From an uncultured Gammaproteobacteria bacterium (GTDB lineage: Bacteria > Pseudomonadota > Gammaproteobacteria > Arenicellales > Poriferihabitantaceae), in NCBI GenBank assembly GCA_937992195.1, contig CALKKV010000007.1:85581-149580 (forward strand): a stretch of 64,000 nucleotides of DNA. Direction: 5' to 3'. Of this stretch, positions 26,834 through 37,110 are shown piece after piece. Within the stretch, counting starts at the first letter, position 1; each line of letters opens with the position of its first letter. The position numbers were made by a program, and so were the translations under genes. The notes beneath the pieces are model-generated. The model had not been told where the DNA came from, did not search any database, and saw only the letters and a list, made by a program, of their open reading frames with translations.

Positions 26834-28138
26834 CTACCAGTAACTAATTGAATTTAAATAAATATTTTCCATATCCGTCACGTTCGACTCGCGCGGTGCG
26901 TTGGCGATTGCCCTGGATTGACGAATTGAGGAGGCGGCCAGAGCTTTCACATCGGCTGCTCCAAAGCCAACCCCGGACAAACCGTTCGGTATATGGGTTT
27001 GCTGCATCATCTCAATCAGTCTTTTTGAAACGATCTCTCCGGATTCAGCCGGCATGGCATCTTTACAATCTGCACCGAGAAAAGAGGCAGCTTCCAAATG
27101 CCGGTCAGGCGCTCCTTCAGACAGATATTGAAAAATCGATGGTGCGCTCAAAATGACGCTAATCCCATGGGGTATGAAAGGCGACTCGACGGGATACCCT
27201 TCGGTTACGATATCTCTCATTAAATGAGTAATGCCGTATGACATTGCATGGGGCAGATGCGTGCCGCTATTCCCAAATGCCATACCTGCCAATGTCGCCC
27301 CCCACATAAGCTGGTCTCTCGCTTCGTTATCTGAGCTGTCATTCACTCCGCGGCTCAAGTACTGGCCGGCAATTTCCATTGCTTTTTGCGCAGACATATC
27401 ACTCCATGGATTCGCACCTTGAAGCAATGTGCGCTGATTCGGATTTTCCACCTTGTCCCATTGTGTATAAGCTTTAGCGGTATAACACTCCAATGCATGA
27501 CATATCAGATCAAAACCGGTTGATGCGATCGTATTAGCAGGAAGGGTGTCAGTACATGAAGGATCTACCAGTGCTACTTTCGGCAATAGATGTGGGGAGC
27601 CAATAACAAATTTGGTGTTAAGCGAGTCTATTCTCAACACAGTAACTGAAGTGCATTCCGAACCTGTACCGGAAGTGGTAGGACAGGCGTAGTGTGGCAG
27701 TACCGGTCCGGGTACTGGTTTTCCCAGGCCTACCGGAGGGCCGAAGTAATCGGTGAAGTCCGCAGGGTAAGTAGCATATACTGTTGCCGCTTTTGCAGTA
27801 TCGATAACTGACCCACCACCCACTGAAACCATAGCATCAAACTTTCCGTTTTTTAAAAACTCCTCCGCGTTTAAGATGCTTTTTTCATTGGGTTCTATAT
27901 GGACTTCGCTAAAAACTGATAAGTCAATTTTACTTTGCTTCAACGACGCCAAAACATCGGAAAGATAGCGACTGTCTCTTAAATAGGGGTCGGTGAATAC
28001 GGCGACACGCTTGTGTCCGTCGACGGCAACCCGGGCTCCAATTTCACTTAAGCAACCTCTGCCAAAGGTAAGCTTTGGCATCATTACGGTAAAGCTCTCT
28101 GCACCATGGCTGCATGGCGCAAAATATTGACATCCCAT
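26834..28138 (-). CDS. iron-containing alcohol dehydrogenase, hydroxyacid-oxoacid transhydrogenase-like
   Basis: A 434-residue Fe-dependent dehydrogenase. The nucleotide motif is GGGSVIDTAKA. The Fe-site region STGFDLICHALECYTAK and GNSGTHLPHAMSYGITH is complete. It resembles the mitochondrial ADHFE1-type hydroxyacid-oxoacid transhydrogenase more than butanol or lactaldehyde dehydrogenases, including the GKPVPGPVLP insert and the PFIPHGISVILSAPSIFQY segment. ADHFE1 oxidises 4-hydroxybutyrate while reducing 2-oxoglutarate. The gene lies 24 bases after the MerR-type regulator gene on the same strand and probably shares its transcript, which starts in the divergon with icmF. Exact substrates are inferred only. 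Confidence 0.82.
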   Translation of the reverse strand: MGCQYFAPCSHGAESFTVMMPKLTFGRGCLSEIGARVAVDGHKRVAVFTDPYLRDSRYLSDVLASLKQSKIDLSVFSEVHIEPNEKSILNAEEFLKNGKFDAMVSVGGGSVIDTAKAATVYATYPADFTDYFGPPVGLGKPVPGPVLPHYACPTTSGTGSECTSVTVLRIDSLNTKFVIGSPHLLPKVALVDPSCTDTLPANTIASTGFDLICHALECYTAKAYTQWDKVENPNQRTLLQGANPWSDMSAQKAMEIAGQYLSRGVNDSSDNEARDQLMWGATLAGMAFGNSGTHLPHAMSYGITHLMRDIVTEGYPVESPFIPHGISVILSAPSIFQYLSEGAPDRHLEAASFLGADCKDAMPAESGEIVSKRLIEMMQQTHIPNGLSGVGFGAADVKALAASSIRQSRAIANAPRESNVTDMENIYLNSISYW

Positions 28139-28162
28139 TATGTTTCTCGCTTTTAACTATAG

Positions 28163-28567
28163 TTAACCGGATTGCACTGTAGAGGAGTTTACATCCAGCG
28201 TCTGTATTTTTTCCAGAATCCGATCTTCCACATTCTGCATATCTTGCAGCACATGCAAAATATCTTGTTGTTGTTGAACTAGTGTGTCGCGCCGCTTCGC
28301 AATGACCTCAAGAACATACTGCATTTGGCCGATTTCACCGGACGCTGAGTCATACAGTCCAAATGTTTCCCTGATCTCTGAAATAGAGAACCCAAGACGT
28401 TTGGCGCGCATAATCAGTCTGAGTCGTACTCGATCCCGTTCATGATAAATACGACGTGTGCCATCTCTCTCCGGGGTCAATAAACCCTGATCTTCGTAAA
28501 ATCGAATGGTGCGAGATGTCACATCAAACTGTTCTGACAGCTCTGAAATTGAATAAGTCTGGTTCAT
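28163..28567 (-). CDS. MerR-family transcriptional regulator, LiuR-like
   Basis: A 134-residue MerR-type regulator. The winged HTH covers residues 5-45 ([32 protein letters not shown]) and a dimerisation coiled coil follows from about residue 80. There are no metal-binding Cys residues at the C terminus, which argues against a metal sensor. The style and a perfect palindrome immediately upstream (28591-28606) match LiuR, the regulator of branched-chain acid degradation in proteobacteria. Transcription diverges from icmF (28641); the transhydrogenase gene follows 24 bases downstream. It is inferred to control both directions and itself, with an acyl-CoA as possible effector. Confidence 0.82.
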   Translation of the reverse strand: MNQTYSISELSEQFDVTSRTIRFYEDQGLLTPERDGTRRIYHERDRVRLRLIMRAKRLGFSISEIRETFGLYDSASGEIGQMQYVLEVIAKRRDTLVQQQQDILHVLQDMQNVEDRILEKIQTLDVNSSTVQSG

Positions 28568-28590
28568 ACTTCTCAGTGTAAATCATCTTG

Positions 28591-28606
28591 ACGTTTACGT
28601 AAACGT
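28591..28606. promoter_or_regulatory. perfect 16-bp palindromic operator for the MerR-type regulator
   Basis: ACGTTTACGTAAACGT is identical to its reverse complement. It sits 23 bases before the MerR-type start and 34 before the preferred icmF start, where a MerR dimer would bind. On the minus strand TTTACG and TACACT (28575-28580) are spaced by 17 bases and would form a promoter overlapping it. The LiuR-type consensus as I recall it is similar; I could not check it. Confidence 0.75.
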
Positions 28607-28640
28607 AATGCAGACTGTGGTTTTTAGTAACCGAAAGACC

Positions 28641-31600
28641 ATGCTCGATCGCAATAAAACCTCCAAGCAAAAGACTTTCTCGGAAGAGCAAGGGCAAAAA
28701 CTGCGTTTTATTACTGCAGCGAGCCTGTTTGACGGTCATGATGCGGCGATTAATATCATGCGCCGGATTTTGCAATCTAATGGTGCAGAGGTCATCCATC
28801 TAGGGCACAACAGATCGGTCGAAGAAATTGTAGAAGCCGCGTTACAGGAAGATGTAAACGGTATCGCCATTAGTTCTTATCAAGGAGGGCATACTGAATA
28901 TCTAAAATATATGGTCGATATGTTGCGCGAACGCGGGGGTGAAAAAATTCGCGTGTTCGCTGGCGGCGGAGGCGTTATCACTCCCGAAGAAATTCTCGCC
29001 CTCCATGAATATGGCGTGACAAAAATTTATTCACCTGAAGACGGTCAAGCAATGGGGCTCGAGGGAATGATTCAGGAGACGATAAAACTGTCTTGTTTTG
29101 ACCCTGGTGAAGACGCCGCTAGTGAGATTACCTCCTTACTGTCGGGAGACCGCCGAGAACTGTCAAGAACTCTAACCACCATTGAAAATTATTCGATTAA
29201 TAAGGATTTGCAAAATCAGATTCGAGCCAAAGTGAGTGATATGGATTCGCCACCGCCTGTTCTCGGAATCACCGGTACCGGAGGAGCGGGGAAGTCATCG
29301 TTAACCGATGAACTAATTCTGAGATTCCGGCTTGGTCAGAATGAATCGCTGCGTATTGCAATTATTGCAGTAGATCCTTCCAGAAGAAAAACCGGTGGCG
29401 CCTTGCTGGGTGACAGAATCCGCATGAATGCGATCAATCATCCAAAGATCTTCATGCGTTCTGTGGCAACGAGAGAATCAAGTAACGATCTGCCACAATG
29501 TATTGGTGACATGATTGCCGCGTGCCAGGTTTCCGGTTTTGATTTGGTCATTGTGGAAACACCAGGGATTGGTCAGGGAAGTACAGTGATTAGCGAACTA
29601 GTGGATACTTCTTTGTATGTGATGACGCCGGAGTTTGGTGCGCAGAGTCAGCTGGAAAAAATTGATATGCTTGATTTTGCCGATGTGGTCGCAATCAATA
29701 AATTTGACCGAAAAGGATCTCAAGATGCTTATCGAGACGTTTGCAAACAAGTACAGCGCAATCGTCAAGCGTTTGATACATCTCCTGATGAAATGCCGGT
29801 GTTTGGCACCATGGCGTCGCGATTTAACGATGACGGTCTAACCGCGTTATATCAGCACTTGATCGATCTTCTTAGGCAGCAAGGTTTAAACACACAAAAT
29901 GATTTATTGCCTGTTCAGGACAGCAGAACATCAAGCAGTCAACTGCAGCTGATTCCGGCGAAGCGTGTGCGCTACTTAAGTGAAATAGTGGAAACGATCA
30001 GGGGGTATAAACGTCAGACCGAGGAGCAATCTGTGATTGCCAGAGAGCGGCAGCAGTTAAGCGCTTCCATGGATATGCTGTTATCGGCGTGTTCTGGGAG
30101 TAACGTCACTGCCTTACAGGACTTGCATGATCAAAAAGAGGCGCTGCTCGAAAAAGAAAACCAGCTTCTCTTAGAAAAATGGCCTGAGATAAAAAGTATC
30201 TTTCTATCTGACAGTATTGAAAGCACGACGAAAGTCGGGACTGTATCGACTTCTCTGTTTAAAACAAGCTTATCCGGAAATCGTATTCCACGTATTTCAG
30301 TACCTCGCTATGAAGACCATGGGGAATTGTTGAAATGGCTTCGTTCAGACAACTTGCCCGGATACTTTCCCTTCACCTCTGGAGTATTTCCTTTGAAAAG
30401 GGAGAATGAAGATCCGACCAGAATGTTCGCCGGTGAAGGCGATGCGTTCCGAACTAACACCCGGTTTAAACAGCTCTCAAAACACTGCGATGCAAAACGT
30501 TTATCAACCGCGTTTGACTCGGTTACGCTGTATGGCTGCGATCCAGACGAGCGTCCCGATATTTATGGCAAGGTCGGTAATTCCGGCGTATCCATCGCAA
30601 CGCTTGATGATATGAAAGAACTCTATTCAGGGTTTGATTTATGTCATCCGATGACATCGGTATCGATGACCATTAACGGCCCAGCGCCTATTATTTTGGC
30701 GATGTTTTTAAACACGGCTATCGATCAGCAAATCGCTGTTTTTAGTGAAGAAAATTTGCGCCAGCCTGATAAAAAAGAGTCAGAAGAAATAACAGCGCGG
30801 GCGTTGAAGGCTGTACGGGGTACCGTACAAGCGGATATTTTGAAAGAAGATCAGGGGCAGAACACCTGTATTTTCTCTACTGAATTCGCCTTGAAATTGA
30901 TGGGTGACATTCAAGAATATTTTGTCAAACATGAAGTGCGAAATTTCTATTCGGTTTCGATTTCCGGTTATCACATCGCCGAAGCCGGGGCGAATCCAAT
31001 TTCACAACTCGCATTCACATTATCCAATGGCTTTACCTTTGTTGAAAGCTATCTTGCACGGGGAATGGATGTCGACGACTTTGCGGCAAATCTGTCGTTC
31101 TTTTTTAGCAATGGAATGGATCCCGAGTATTCTGTGATGGGCAGGGTAGCAAGACGTATCTGGTCTGTAGCAATGCGTGACCGCTATGGTGCAAATTCGC
31201 GCTCACAAAAATTGAAATATCATATTCAAACTTCTGGGCGTTCACTGCATGCACAAGAAATGGATTTCAACGATATTCGGACAACTCTGCAAGCATTGAT
31301 TGCGATCTATGATAATTGCAATAGTCTTCATACAAACGCTTTTGATGAAGCCATTACCACGCCAACTGAAGAGTCAGTGCGACGCGCATTGGCAATTCAG
31401 CTGATTATTAATCAGGAGTGGGGCTTGGCGATGAACGAAAACCCGAACCAGGGAAGTTTCATTATTGAAGAGTTGACTGATTTAGTGGAGGAAGCCGTTC
31501 TATTGGAGTTTGAGCGCATTTCGGAACGTGGTGGTGTTTTGGGCGCGATGGAAACTGGTTATCAAAGAAGTAAAATCCAGGAAGAATCTATGGAATATGA

Positions 31601-31913
31601 GCATCGTAAACACAGCGGCAGTTTGCCAATTGTGGGCGTAAATACTTTTCTGAAAGAAGGGGATCAACAGCGTCCGGATATCGCTCTCGCAAGATCCAGC
31701 GATGAAGAAAAGCAAAGTCAGATTCGTCGTTTGCGTCATTTTCAAGAGGAGAACAAGAATCAAGCTGAAGGTGCACTTGAAGAGATTAAGAATGCTGTGA
31801 TCTTTGATAACAACATATTTGCCGCCCTAGTTGGCGCAGTGCGCTACTGTTCTCTAGGACAAATCTCCGATGCTTTGTATCAGGTTGGAGGGCAATATCG
31901 CAGAAATATGTGA
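28641..31913 (+). CDS. icmF: fused isobutyryl-CoA mutase IcmF
   Basis: A 1090-residue B12 enzyme interconverting isobutyryl-CoA and butyryl-CoA, with its own G-protein chaperone domain. An N-terminal cobalamin-binding domain carries [14 protein letters not shown]; the MeaB-like GTPase has P-loop GTGGAGKSS; the mutase barrel follows from FPFTSGVFP. The residues that in methylmalonyl-CoA mutase are Tyr89 and Arg207 read F596 and Q740, 144 residues apart as in characterised IcmF. ATG 28641 is preferred over 28608, because 28608 abuts the palindromic operator and lacks space for a promoter; both have weak ribosome binding sites. The product would enter butyrate or valine metabolism. Divergent from the MerR-type regulator. 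Confidence 0.93.
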   Translation: MLDRNKTSKQKTFSEEQGQKLRFITAASLFDGHDAAINIMRRILQSNGAEVIHLGHNRSVEEIVEAALQEDVNGIAISSYQGGHTEYLKYMVDMLRERGGEKIRVFAGGGGVITPEEILALHEYGVTKIYSPEDGQAMGLEGMIQETIKLSCFDPGEDAASEITSLLSGDRRELSRTLTTIENYSINKDLQNQIRAKVSDMDSPPPVLGITGTGGAGKSSLTDELILRFRLGQNESLRIAIIAVDPSRRKTGGALLGDRIRMNAINHPKIFMRSVATRESSNDLPQCIGDMIAACQVSGFDLVIVETPGIGQGSTVISELVDTSLYVMTPEFGAQSQLEKIDMLDFADVVAINKFDRKGSQDAYRDVCKQVQRNRQAFDTSPDEMPVFGTMASRFNDDGLTALYQHLIDLLRQQGLNTQNDLLPVQDSRTSSSQLQLIPAKRVRYLSEIVETIRGYKRQTEEQSVIARERQQLSASMDMLLSACSGSNVTALQDLHDQKEALLEKENQLLLEKWPEIKSIFLSDSIESTTKVGTVSTSLFKTSLSGNRIPRISVPRYEDHGELLKWLRSDNLPGYFPFTSGVFPLKRENEDPTRMFAGEGDAFRTNTRFKQLSKHCDAKRLSTAFDSVTLYGCDPDERPDIYGKVGNSGVSIATLDDMKELYSGFDLCHPMTSVSMTINGPAPIILAMFLNTAIDQQIAVFSEENLRQPDKKESEEITARALKAVRGTVQADILKEDQGQNTCIFSTEFALKLMGDIQEYFVKHEVRNFYSVSISGYHIAEAGANPISQLAFTLSNGFTFVESYLARGMDVDDFAANLSFFFSNGMDPEYSVMGRVARRIWSVAMRDRYGANSRSQKLKYHIQTSGRSLHAQEMDFNDIRTTLQALIAIYDNCNSLHTNAFDEAITTPTEESVRRALAIQLIINQEWGLAMNENPNQGSFIIEELTDLVEEAVLLEFERISERGGVLGAMETGYQRSKIQEESMEYEHRKHSGSLPIVGVNTFLKEGDQQRPDIALARSSDEEKQSQIRRLRHFQEENKNQAEGALEEIKNAVIFDNNIFAALVGAVRYCSLGQISDALYQVGGQYRRNM

Positions 31914-32099
31914 CCAAAATATGATCTGGATATCATGCTCGAAATTACATTCAACAATTAAATTGAGGTACTATGAAGATGCTCGGAACTAGAGCCATAC
32001 TTGGGCAGTCGATAACCTGTCTGAATAGATAAACAATATAAACCTCTTCGCATTGATCGAAGACAAAGCACTTTTAAAACCGACCGATCTCTCTAGAAT
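31914..32099. other. intergenic region upstream of the acyl-CoA ligase gene
   Basis: A 186-base gap between icmF and the ligase/importer cluster. It likely carries the promoter for the latter, but no clear -35/-10 pair was identified. A 20-codon frame at 31973-32032 has a GAGG site only 4 bases upstream and no other support. No terminator for icmF was seen. Confidence 0.3.
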
Positions 32100-34055
32100 A
32101 TGAATAACTCAGCGCATAATGTGCTTGATACTTTTCCAAAGCTATTAATTGATAATGCTCTCCGAATTGGCAATAAACCAGCTGTAAGAGAAAAAGAGTA
32201 TGGCATCTGGCAGAGCTGGAGCTGGAGCGAAGTCAAAATCAATATTTTTGAATTTGCAGCCGGACTGCATACGCTAGGATTTTCTCCAGGCGACAAAATT
32301 GCAATTGTGGGACGCAATCGACCTCGCCTGTATTGGACGATAACCGCTGCGCAGTGTCTGGGCGGTATCCCGGTACCGGTGTATGCCGATTCTGTTGCCG
32401 AAGAAATGGAGTATGTCTTGGATCATGCAGAAGTACGTTTCGTATTAGCTGAAGATCAAGAGCAGGTTGATAAAGTACTAGAAGTAGCGGATCGCCTGCC
32501 GAAGTTAGATCAAATCATTTACGACGATGTGCGCGGTGTGCGCGACTACGATAGAACTAAGCTGCATGATTTTACCGATGTGCAAAAATTAGGCAGAGAT
32601 GCCTTAGCGCAAAACCCAACCATGCTTGACGCGCAAATTGCTGCGGGAAAGGGCAGTGATGTCGGTATATTTCTTTACACTTCTGGCACTACCGGTAAAC
32701 CAAAAGGGGTCGTACTGAGTAACGACAATATAATTGTTACCTCTCGAAACAGCGTGAAAATTGATCAGCTCACGGCAGACGAAGAAGTGCTGAGCTACCT
32801 ACCACTAGCATGGGTTGGCGATCACATTTTTTCCCATGGACAGGCTTATGTTGCTGGTTTTTGTATCAATTGTCCCGAGAGCGAAGAAACGGTATCTACG
32901 GATCTTCGCGAAATCGGGCCGACCTATTATTTCGCCCCACCCAGAGTATTTGAGGGAATCCTGACCCATGTCATGATCCGGATGGAGGATGCGAGCAAGT
33001 CGAAACAAAAGATCTTTAACTACTTTATGAAAGTCGCAAGAAAAGTAGGTGTAGATATTCTCGATGGTAAATCAGTATCTGCCGGCGATCGTCTCAAATA
33101 TTGGTTGGGTAATTTACTGATTTATGCACCTTTGAAAAACACCATGGGGTTTAGTCGTATTAAGCTTGCGTATACAGCTGGAGAAGCAATTGGCCCCGAA
33201 ATCTTCGATTTCTTTCGCTCTCTAGGAATAAATATAAAACAGCTGTATGGACAAACTGAAGCTTCGGTTTTTATTACTATGCAACCGAATGGTCAGGTCT
33301 ATGCCGACACTGTTGGCGTTCCCGCGCCAGATGTTGAAATAAACATCACTGACGAAGGTGAGGTGATTTACAGAAGCCCCGGAGTTTTTCTAAGCTATTA
33401 TAAAAACGAAGAGGCAACCCGTGAAACAAAGAATGCTGAAGGTTGGGTGATGACTGGTGACGCCGGGTACTTCGATGAAAATGGACATTTAAAGATCATC
33501 GACAGGGCGAAAGACGTTGGTCGATTAAATGATGGAAGTATGTTTGCGCCGAAGTATCTGGAGAATAAACTTAAGTTTTTCTCTCAGATAAAAGAAGTTG
33601 TTACTTTTGGCGATCAGCGGGAATTCGTGACTGCTTTTATCAACATTGATTTGGACGCAGTGGGTAACTGGGCGGAAAGAAACAACATTGCCTATGCTAG
33701 CTATCTTGAATTAGCGGGTCATCCGGAAGTCTATAAAATGATGGCTGAGAATATCGAACAGACCAATGCTGATTTGGCGACCGACAGTAAAATGAGCGGC
33801 TCCCAAATTCATCGATTTCTGATTTTGCATAAAGAACTTGACCCCGATGATGGCGAGATGACGCGAACCAGAAAAGTGCGACGTTCCGTGATATTTGATC
33901 GGTATGATGTGCTAATCAATGCATTATATGATGGTTCTGAATCCGCCCATATAAAAACAGAAGTAACTTTTGAAGACGGTCGAACCGGTACGATAGAAGC
34001 AGATGTTTCTATCATGGAGGCAAAAACTTTCTCTGCCGTTAGCAAATCCGCGTGA
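32100..34055 (+). CDS. long-chain acyl-CoA synthetase (AMP-binding, FadD15-like)
   Basis: A 651-residue adenylate-forming acyl-CoA ligase. The P-loop is LYTSGTTGKPKGV near residue 197 and the second signature YGQTEASVFI near residue 383. The length and the ending DRAKDVGRLNDGSMFAPKYLENKLKFF place it with long-chain or aromatic-acid ligases of the large FadD15/ACSL type. It precedes an entire Liv-type ABC importer without a break, an arrangement seen in clusters for uptake and CoA activation of fatty, aromatic or isoprenoid acids. Substrate unknown. Confidence 0.88.
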   Translation: MNNSAHNVLDTFPKLLIDNALRIGNKPAVREKEYGIWQSWSWSEVKINIFEFAAGLHTLGFSPGDKIAIVGRNRPRLYWTITAAQCLGGIPVPVYADSVAEEMEYVLDHAEVRFVLAEDQEQVDKVLEVADRLPKLDQIIYDDVRGVRDYDRTKLHDFTDVQKLGRDALAQNPTMLDAQIAAGKGSDVGIFLYTSGTTGKPKGVVLSNDNIIVTSRNSVKIDQLTADEEVLSYLPLAWVGDHIFSHGQAYVAGFCINCPESEETVSTDLREIGPTYYFAPPRVFEGILTHVMIRMEDASKSKQKIFNYFMKVARKVGVDILDGKSVSAGDRLKYWLGNLLIYAPLKNTMGFSRIKLAYTAGEAIGPEIFDFFRSLGINIKQLYGQTEASVFITMQPNGQVYADTVGVPAPDVEINITDEGEVIYRSPGVFLSYYKNEEATRETKNAEGWVMTGDAGYFDENGHLKIIDRAKDVGRLNDGSMFAPKYLENKLKFFSQIKEVVTFGDQREFVTAFINIDLDAVGNWAERNNIAYASYLELAGHPEVYKMMAENIEQTNADLATDSKMSGSQIHRFLILHKELDPDDGEMTRTRKVRRSVIFDRYDVLINALYDGSESAHIKTEVTFEDGRTGTIEADVSIMEAKTFSAVSKSA

Positions 34056-34088
34056 CTTTCGGATTGATCAATATCAAAAAGTAAGTAA

Positions 34089-34880
34089 ATGAATACCGCA
34101 GAGAATACGAGTGAAGCGCTGCTATCACTAAAAAACATTTCCCTTTCGTTTGGCGGGGTTAAAGCTCTGACAGATATTAGTTTCGATATTAAGAAGGGAG
34201 AGATACGCGCAATTATTGGGCCGAATGGAGCTGGTAAAAGCTCCATGTTAAATGTCATTAATGGCTTTTATCATCCGCAGGAAGGGGAGGTTTGGTTCAA
34301 TGGCAATTTACGAGGTTCGCTTAAGCCTCATGAAATTGCGCGCCAAGGAATCGCTCGAACCTTTCAGAATATTGCATTATTTAAAGGTATGTCGACGCTG
34401 GATAATCTTATGACCGGTCGCATAACAAAGATGCACGCTAATATTTTTTGGCAAGCTATTTGGAAAGGCAAAGCGGAAAGAGAGGAGCTGGAGCACCGGG
34501 AGAAGGTTGAACATATTATTGATTTTCTCGAGATTCAGGCTATTCGAAAAACACCGGTCGGACGTTTACCCTACGGACTTCAAAAACGGGTTGAACTCGG
34601 CAGGGCATTGGCCGCTGAATCCAAGCTATTACTACTCGATGAACCAATGGCTGGCATGAATGTAGAAGAAAAGGAAGACATGTGTCGTTTTGTGCTGGAT
34701 GTGCATGAAGAGTTTGGTACAACAATTGCCTTGATAGAGCATGATATGGGTGTAGTGATGGATATTGCGGATAGAGTCGTGGTGCTTGACTACGGTAGGA
34801 AGATTGGCGATGGCTTTCCAGATGAGATTCGAGCCGATCAAAATGTAATTGATGCTTATCTGGGGGTGTCACATGACTAA
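34089..34880 (+). CDS. Liv-type ABC importer ATPase, LivG-like
   Basis: A 263-residue ATPase of the branched-chain amino acid/organic-acid ABC family. Walker A is GPNGAGKSS, Walker B LLLLDEPMAGMN. The signature is weakly canonical: LPYGLQKRVELGRAL, with no LSGGQ, which is normal for many LivG proteins. Its stop overlaps a 19-codon frame that bridges to the permease gene. It lies 33 bases after the ligase gene. Confidence 0.92.
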   Translation: MNTAENTSEALLSLKNISLSFGGVKALTDISFDIKKGEIRAIIGPNGAGKSSMLNVINGFYHPQEGEVWFNGNLRGSLKPHEIARQGIARTFQNIALFKGMSTLDNLMTGRITKMHANIFWQAIWKGKAEREELEHREKVEHIIDFLEIQAIRKTPVGRLPYGLQKRVELGRALAAESKLLLLDEPMAGMNVEEKEDMCRFVLDVHEEFGTTIALIEHDMGVVMDIADRVVVLDYGRKIGDGFPDEIRADQNVIDAYLGVSHD

Positions 34881-34932
34881 GTCAGTAGATAAATTTCGCC
34901 ATCCGTTTTTGACTGAAGAGGCCGGTTTATGA
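34873..34932 (+). CDS. 19-residue bridging open reading frame between LivG- and LivH-like genes
   Basis: A 19-codon frame (starting MTKSVDKFRHPFL) begins 8 bases before the end of the LivG-like gene and ends in an ATGA overlap with the LivH-like start. A GGGGGTG sequence precedes it. It may be a translation-coupling minigene that keeps ribosomes moving to the permease gene, or chance. I know no homologue. Confidence 0.35.
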   Translation: MTKSVDKFRHPFLTEEAGL

Positions 34933-35930
34933 GTCCAGTGATTCTAAATACCATTGAGGTAATTCTGAATGGTTTAATGACCGGGGTAATGTATTCACTG
35001 GTTGCTCTGGGCTTTGTTTTAATTTTCAAAGCTTCCGGGATATTCAACTATGCCCAAGGCGTAATGGCTTTATTTGCAGCTTTGACTTTGGTTGGATTTC
35101 AAACTGGTCAAGTACCATTCTCTCACCTGATTAACGTTATCTTTGGAACCAATTATCACAACTGGTCTAACGGTATAAACACCTTTCTTGCCATTGTATT
35201 AACCATGTTGGTCATGATTGCTTTGGCCTGGCTTGTTGAAAGAGTTGTGTTGCGACATTTAGTCAATCAAGAGCAGATTATTTTGTTTATGGCGACTATT
35301 GGCCTCGCCTTTTTTATGGAGGGTCTAGGTGATTTGATGTGGGGCGCAAACATCAAAGTACTCGACGTTGGATTACCGTCGGGTGGTTCGTTTTGGCTGG
35401 AAGATGTGACCCGGGAGTGGGCCTCTGAAGGGTCCGAATATTACGGTATGTATATTGACGTGCTCGATGTTTGGGCTGCAGGTATTGCCGTTGTGTTGGT
35501 GATTGCGCTGACAATTTTTTCTCAATACACAAAGACAGGGAGGGCGTTGCGTGCTGTTGCCGATGACCACCAGGCAGCGCTTACTGTCGGTATATCTCTC
35601 CGTACCATTTGGGTTGTTGTTTGGTCTATTGCTGGCTTTGTTGCTCTGGTGGCGGGCATTATGTGGGGATCGAAGTCGGGGATACAGTTTTCCCTGTCGC
35701 TGATTGCGCTTAAAGCGTTACCCGTTCTAATTTTGGGCGGTTTTACCTCGATTCCCGGAGCGATCATAGGGGGACTGGTAATTGGGGTTGGAGAAAAATT
35801 ATTTGAATTTGGTATCGGACCATTAATCGGCGGTGCTACAGAAAACTGGTTTGCCTACGTTTTGGCATTATTGTTTCTGATGTTTCGACCGCAAGGATTG
35901 TTTGGCGATAAAATTATAGAGAGGGTGTAG
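34929..35930 (+). CDS. Liv-type ABC importer permease, LivH-like
   Basis: A 333-residue inner-membrane permease with about eight hydrophobic segments. The opening, VILNGLMTGVMYSLVALGFVLIFKASGIFNYAQG, is typical of LivH, and the EAA-like region GRALRAVADDHQAALTVGI is present. A 50-residue loop at roughly residues 140-180 is longer than in amino acid LivH. It starts in an ATGA overlap with the minigene and abuts the LivM-like gene directly. Confidence 0.92.
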   Translation: MSPVILNTIEVILNGLMTGVMYSLVALGFVLIFKASGIFNYAQGVMALFAALTLVGFQTGQVPFSHLINVIFGTNYHNWSNGINTFLAIVLTMLVMIALAWLVERVVLRHLVNQEQIILFMATIGLAFFMEGLGDLMWGANIKVLDVGLPSGGSFWLEDVTREWASEGSEYYGMYIDVLDVWAAGIAVVLVIALTIFSQYTKTGRALRAVADDHQAALTVGISLRTIWVVVWSIAGFVALVAGIMWGSKSGIQFSLSLIALKALPVLILGGFTSIPGAIIGGLVIGVGEKLFEFGIGPLIGGATENWFAYVLALLFLMFRPQGLFGDKIIERV

Positions 35931-37007
35931 ATGTTTTACCGTGAGTCTGGCGACTTTAAATCCAACTACGCAGCTGATCAACAAACATTTCCTATCAAGT
36001 TCGATCGAATTGGTGTTGCTATTTTCCTTGTCTTTGCGTTTTTTATTGTTCCTTTCATTATTAACGATTATTGGGAGAAATCCATCATCGTTCCAGTGCT
36101 GGTATGGTCACTCGCTGCGCTTGGGCTCAATATTTTGACCGGATACTGCGGACTCGTGAGTCTCGGTACTGGTGGTTTTATGGCCGTCGGGGCTTATGCT
36201 TCCTATAAGCTTACCACCAGCTTTCCTGAGCTTAATATGTTTCTGGTGATTCTGTTTTCGGGAGGAATCACAGCACTTGTAGGAATACTGTTTGGTCTTC
36301 CTAGTTTACGTATTAAGGGTTTCTACCTTGCGGTAGCAACTCTGGCCGCGCAGTTTTTTCTGATTTGGCTATTTAATAAAGTGCCATGGTTTTATAACTC
36401 CTCTGCTTCGGGAATGATTACTGTCCCTGAACGCACGATTTTTGGAATTGCTGTTACCGGGTCGAATTCTCCGCCATGGGCCACTTACCTGTTTTGTCTT
36501 ATATTTGTTGTGGTGTTTGCGGTCATCGCGCGAAATCTCACCCGAGGCCGCTTAGGCCGATCGTGGATGGCGATTCGCGATATGGATATTGCTGCGGAGA
36601 TTATTGGCGTTGCACCATTGTCTGCGAAACTGTCTGCTTTTGCCATCAGCTCTTTTTACATCGGACTTTCGGGAGCGCTGTTCTTTTCAGTTTATCTCGG
36701 CGCTGCCGAGCCGACCGAAGCATTTGGAATCGATAAATCATTTCTCGTATTATTCATGATAATTATTGGTGGGCTAGGGTCGATCTTCGGCTCCTTTATT
36801 GGCGCTGCCTTTATGTTTCTGTTACCAGTACTGTTTAAAAATATTATGGTTGGCGGTTTTGGTTGGCCAACCGATATGGTTCAGCATCTTATTTTTATGC
36901 TGGTGGGCGCTTTAATCATGTTTTTCCTGATTGTAGAGCCACATGGGTTAGCGCAATTATGGCGTGTGACCAAAGAAAAACTGCGACTCTGGCCATTTCC
37001 GCATTAA
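35931..37007 (+). CDS. Liv-type ABC importer permease, LivM-like
   Basis: A 358-residue permease partner with around nine membrane segments. The family sequences LNILTGYCGLVSLGTGGFMAVGAYASY and RSWMAIRDMDIAAEIIGV (ATPase contact) are present. Its ATG immediately follows the LivH stop, with AGAGGG as ribosome binding site in the upstream gene. It forms the heterodimeric channel with the LivH-like protein. Confidence 0.92.
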   Translation: MFYRESGDFKSNYAADQQTFPIKFDRIGVAIFLVFAFFIVPFIINDYWEKSIIVPVLVWSLAALGLNILTGYCGLVSLGTGGFMAVGAYASYKLTTSFPELNMFLVILFSGGITALVGILFGLPSLRIKGFYLAVATLAAQFFLIWLFNKVPWFYNSSASGMITVPERTIFGIAVTGSNSPPWATYLFCLIFVVVFAVIARNLTRGRLGRSWMAIRDMDIAAEIIGVAPLSAKLSAFAISSFYIGLSGALFFSVYLGAAEPTEAFGIDKSFLVLFMIIIGGLGSIFGSFIGAAFMFLLPVLFKNIMVGGFGWPTDMVQHLIFMLVGALIMFFLIVEPHGLAQLWRVTKEKLRLWPFPH

Positions 37008-37110
37008 TCGTGCTTTGTGGACATGAGTAGCAAGTAAATAGAAGACGTTAACTTAAACGCAAAGGACCAAAGTTGTATAACTATTAATCACATCATCTTG
37101 GAGAATTACA

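Noticed and set aside
31973..32032. 20-codon frame upstream of the acyl-CoA ligase
   Set aside because: Ribosome binding site too close to the ATG and no recognisable product; probably chance.
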